Shown one piece after another: positions 35,983 to 38,247 of a DNA stretch of 38,247 bases (position 1 is the stretch's first letter; every line of letters begins with the position of its first letter). The position numbers were made by a program, and so were the translations under genes. The DNA is from Candidatus Parabeggiatoa sp. nov. 3 (GTDB lineage Bacteria > Pseudomonadota > Gammaproteobacteria > Beggiatoales > Beggiatoaceae): the NCBI GenBank assembly GCA_003645185.1, contig QNEL01000009.1, positions 1 to 38,247 of the forward strand, read 5' to 3'. The notes beneath the pieces were generated by a model that saw only the letters and a list, made by a program, of their open reading frames with translations, ran no database searches and was not told the origin of the DNA.

Positions 35983-37501
35983 TTAATCAGTGTAATACTT
36001 CTAACAAGTTGACTGGCATCTGTCAGGCTCATGCAGGAAAAACGATTAGCTACGAAGAGATCGGAGAAGAGGATAGTCTCTCCAAAGGGACTTTAGATCA
36101 CCCACTGACCAGTAAAGGCCTGGTTGCCAACACAACCATTACCCCCAAGGGTCATTTGAAAGGTGGCAAAGTGTCCGGCTACACCCAGAATGAAGGGCTG
36201 ATAGAAGATGTTGAATTTGTTGGAATCTTAATCACCGGAAAAAATGAGGACGGTGAAATTAAAGGAACGCTTGGCGGTAAAATCACCCTTGCCAGTCAAG
36301 TCGGTGGTGTCGTTGAAGATGTCCGTTTAGCCCCTCATACTGAGATTGTAGGTAGCGGAAAACCAAAGCTGGGTTTTCTTCATCATATAAACCGTGATTT
36401 TCTTGGCGGAACCCTAATCGGTTCAAGCGAAAAACCCGCTATTTTGGACAGAGTGCATATCAGAGATAAAAGCCAGGTTTCCAATGTGATCATTCAGGAA
36501 AACGTGACGATTGGTGTGGATGTGACATTCACCAATGTTGAGTTCCGCACTCAAGTCGTGCGAAAAGTCACCGTAACCGGTCAGATTAGCGGTACTCGTT
36601 TCCAAAACACGTACACCAGATTAGAAAACGTCACCATTCGTGCGAACAGCCAAATGTCCAATGTGGTTATCGGCAAGCAGGTGAAATTTGAAGAGGGGGT
36701 AACGCTTGATGATAGCGTCACTTTTGAAGTTCACACCACCTATATGGAAACACACAACATCACGGTGCTACCCAAGCTTAAAGGCCTCGCGGCCCTTGAC
36801 AAACAAGGCAAGCGAGTTTCAACTTGGGCGAGAATAGAAGGCGGGGCTAGAATGGGCACTGATGGTAGTGGTAAAAAACGCTCTAGTAAGAAACTCACGC
36901 TCAAGAGAAACCAGCATAAAAACGTGGATATTCACGGTAATGTGCTAACCGATGTGAGACACATTGGAAAACGGGCCGATATTTTGGTCGTCGCTGCCCA
37001 CACTGCACCGGGCGCGACATCGCCAAACTTCTACATGCTAGACAAACCAGGTACGCCCAAGCCTTGGGATGGCGCGCTATCATCATTAGTGCCCTTCCAA
37101 TCTCGAACCGCCTTAGCGCCAGTTGTTTCCGTACCCATTTGGAACAAACCACTTGATATCGTTGGAGAGGTGCAAGTTTACTTGGGTTATAGACTGAATG
37201 ATGGTTTGATTGTCTATTCGCAAGAGGTGATTGAACTGACGTTGACTGAGTAGGTGTGTCGTGTTTAGTACAACTTCTGATTGACAAGCTTTTGAAAAGA
37301 AAATAACGCAAAAGGCGCAAGAGACGCAAGAGACGCTTCAGTCTGATATATTTGTTAAGAGGCCTCTTTAGCTCTGTCGGGTGGGTAAGTTTAGTTTGTT
37401 GCCCACCATTCTCATTAAAAAGTTTGTTACCCCCGCTAAGTATAATGCTTTTCAAAAAGGGCCCTCAATCGGGCCCAAACCCATGTTCATCTATAACTCT
37501 T

Positions 37502-38247
37502 ATGAAAAAAGTCGCTTCCTTACGCTACGGTGTGATTTTCAAAAAAGCGTTTTCTCAGCCGGATATTTTCAAAGCGTTTGTCAAAGATTTTATTGGAATT
37601 GAACTCAATTTCACGATTTCACGCTAAAGTTTCGCTTCGCGAAACTTTAGCGTGAAATTTCACGCTAAAGTTTCGCTTCGCGAAACTTTAGCGTGAAATA
37701 ATGTTTTTGCGCGCAAAAACATTTGCGTGAAATATTGATCAAGTGGAAATGGAAAAATCCTTTGATCCCCCGATTGGTAATGTTGATTCGCGCTTTGATT
37801 TATTTGCCGAAGATAAACAAAATCGGATTATTGTTGATATTCAGCATGTTCGTTATGCCGATCATTATGATCGTTTTCTGCATTATCATTGTGCCGCTTT
37901 GTTAGAGCAAGTGGCGAGTTCACAAGACTATCATCCCAGTCAGAAAGTGTTTACTATTGTGGTTTTAACTTCTGGTGATAGGCACAAAGTTGATATGGCC
38001 ACCATTGATTTTGATCCGAAAGATCGCAAGGGTAAACCTTTAAACGAAATTGGGCATAAAATTTTGTATATCTGTCCGAAATATGTCGCTGATGATACGC
38101 CGGAACCCTATCGAGAATGGTTACTAGCCATAGCCGATAGTTTGGATGAAGAGGTTGATGAAACCGCTTATCAACGTCCTGAAATTCAACGGATTTTTGA
38201 GTTGATTGCACGAGATTTAATCTCCCCGAAAGAATACGCTCGCATGA
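37502..38247 (+). pseudogene. PDDEXK_2-type Rpn/transposase-like nuclease gene disrupted by a ~118-bp palindromic insertion (3' end beyond window)
   Basis: MKKVASLRYGVIFKKAFSQPDIFKAFVKDFIGIELNFT / DQVEMEKSFDPPIGNVDSRFDLFAEDKQNRIIVDIQHVRYADHYDRFLHYH in different frames either side of the palindromes. Confidence 0.82.
37617..37721. repeat. Two tandem perfect 41-bp hairpins (37617-37657, 37658-37698) plus 20-bp palindrome TGTTTTTGCGCGCAAAAACA (37702-37721)
   Basis: TTTCACGCTAAAGTTTCGC-TTC-GCGAAACTTTAGCGTGAAA twice. Confidence 0.95.

Larger units (their letters stand above)
33979..37253 (+). pseudogene. 5'-truncated choice-of-anchor / beta-helix-like surface protein gene interrupted by an IS (fragments 33979-34645 and 35983-37253)
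   Basis: NSIVQGGWTGLGNHNLATDPLFA...DFHLKAGSPAINAGDN...VDMGVYE; removing IS plus one TTA gives ...STAPVNQCNTSNKLTGICQAHAGKTISYEEIG in one frame. Confidence 0.82.

Noticed and set aside
36901-37455. 184-aa minus-strand ORF
   Set aside because: Antisense to the beta-helix gene and repeat DNA; low-complexity translation
1-38247. tRNA or rRNA genes
   Set aside because: No recognisable tRNA cloverleaf or rRNA core sequence noticed by eye; tRNAscan would be needed to exclude it

Overview
The window looks like an accessory-rich stretch of a gammaproteobacterial chromosome, possibly a large sulfur-oxidiser of the Beggiatoa/Thiomargarita type. That lineage guess rests only on gene content and REP-like repeat style. 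Housekeeping or metabolic genes recognised: ilvE, a zf-CHCC protein, ubiU, a YhcC-type radical SAM protein, a TauD-like dioxygenase, a PilZ protein, nrdD-nrdG and tsaD. Accessory content: (i) a candidate conflict/signalling pair, a CHAT-protease-STAND-NTPase protein and a membrane Ser/Thr kinase, joined by a nearly identical duplicated death/EAD-like adaptor domain; (ii) a series of toxin-antitoxin and nuclease cassettes (vapBC, RelE/HTH, PD-(D/E)XK, higBA) separated by related repeats; (iii) an AAA ATPase + DUF4276-like pair next to a divergent receiver-like/zinc-ribbon protein; (iv) a histidine kinase-receiver-receiver-PIN operon; (v) a class III ribonucleotide reductase with two inteins and its glycyl-radical domain on a separate small ORF; (vi) an ISAzo13-like insertion whose precise removal rejoins the interrupted reading frame; (vii) several families of hairpin-forming repeats, one of which interrupts a PDDEXK-family gene. 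Several genes carry single frameshifts, so real decay, programmed frameshifting and assembly error must be separated. All family calls are from reading the sequence; no database search was run.
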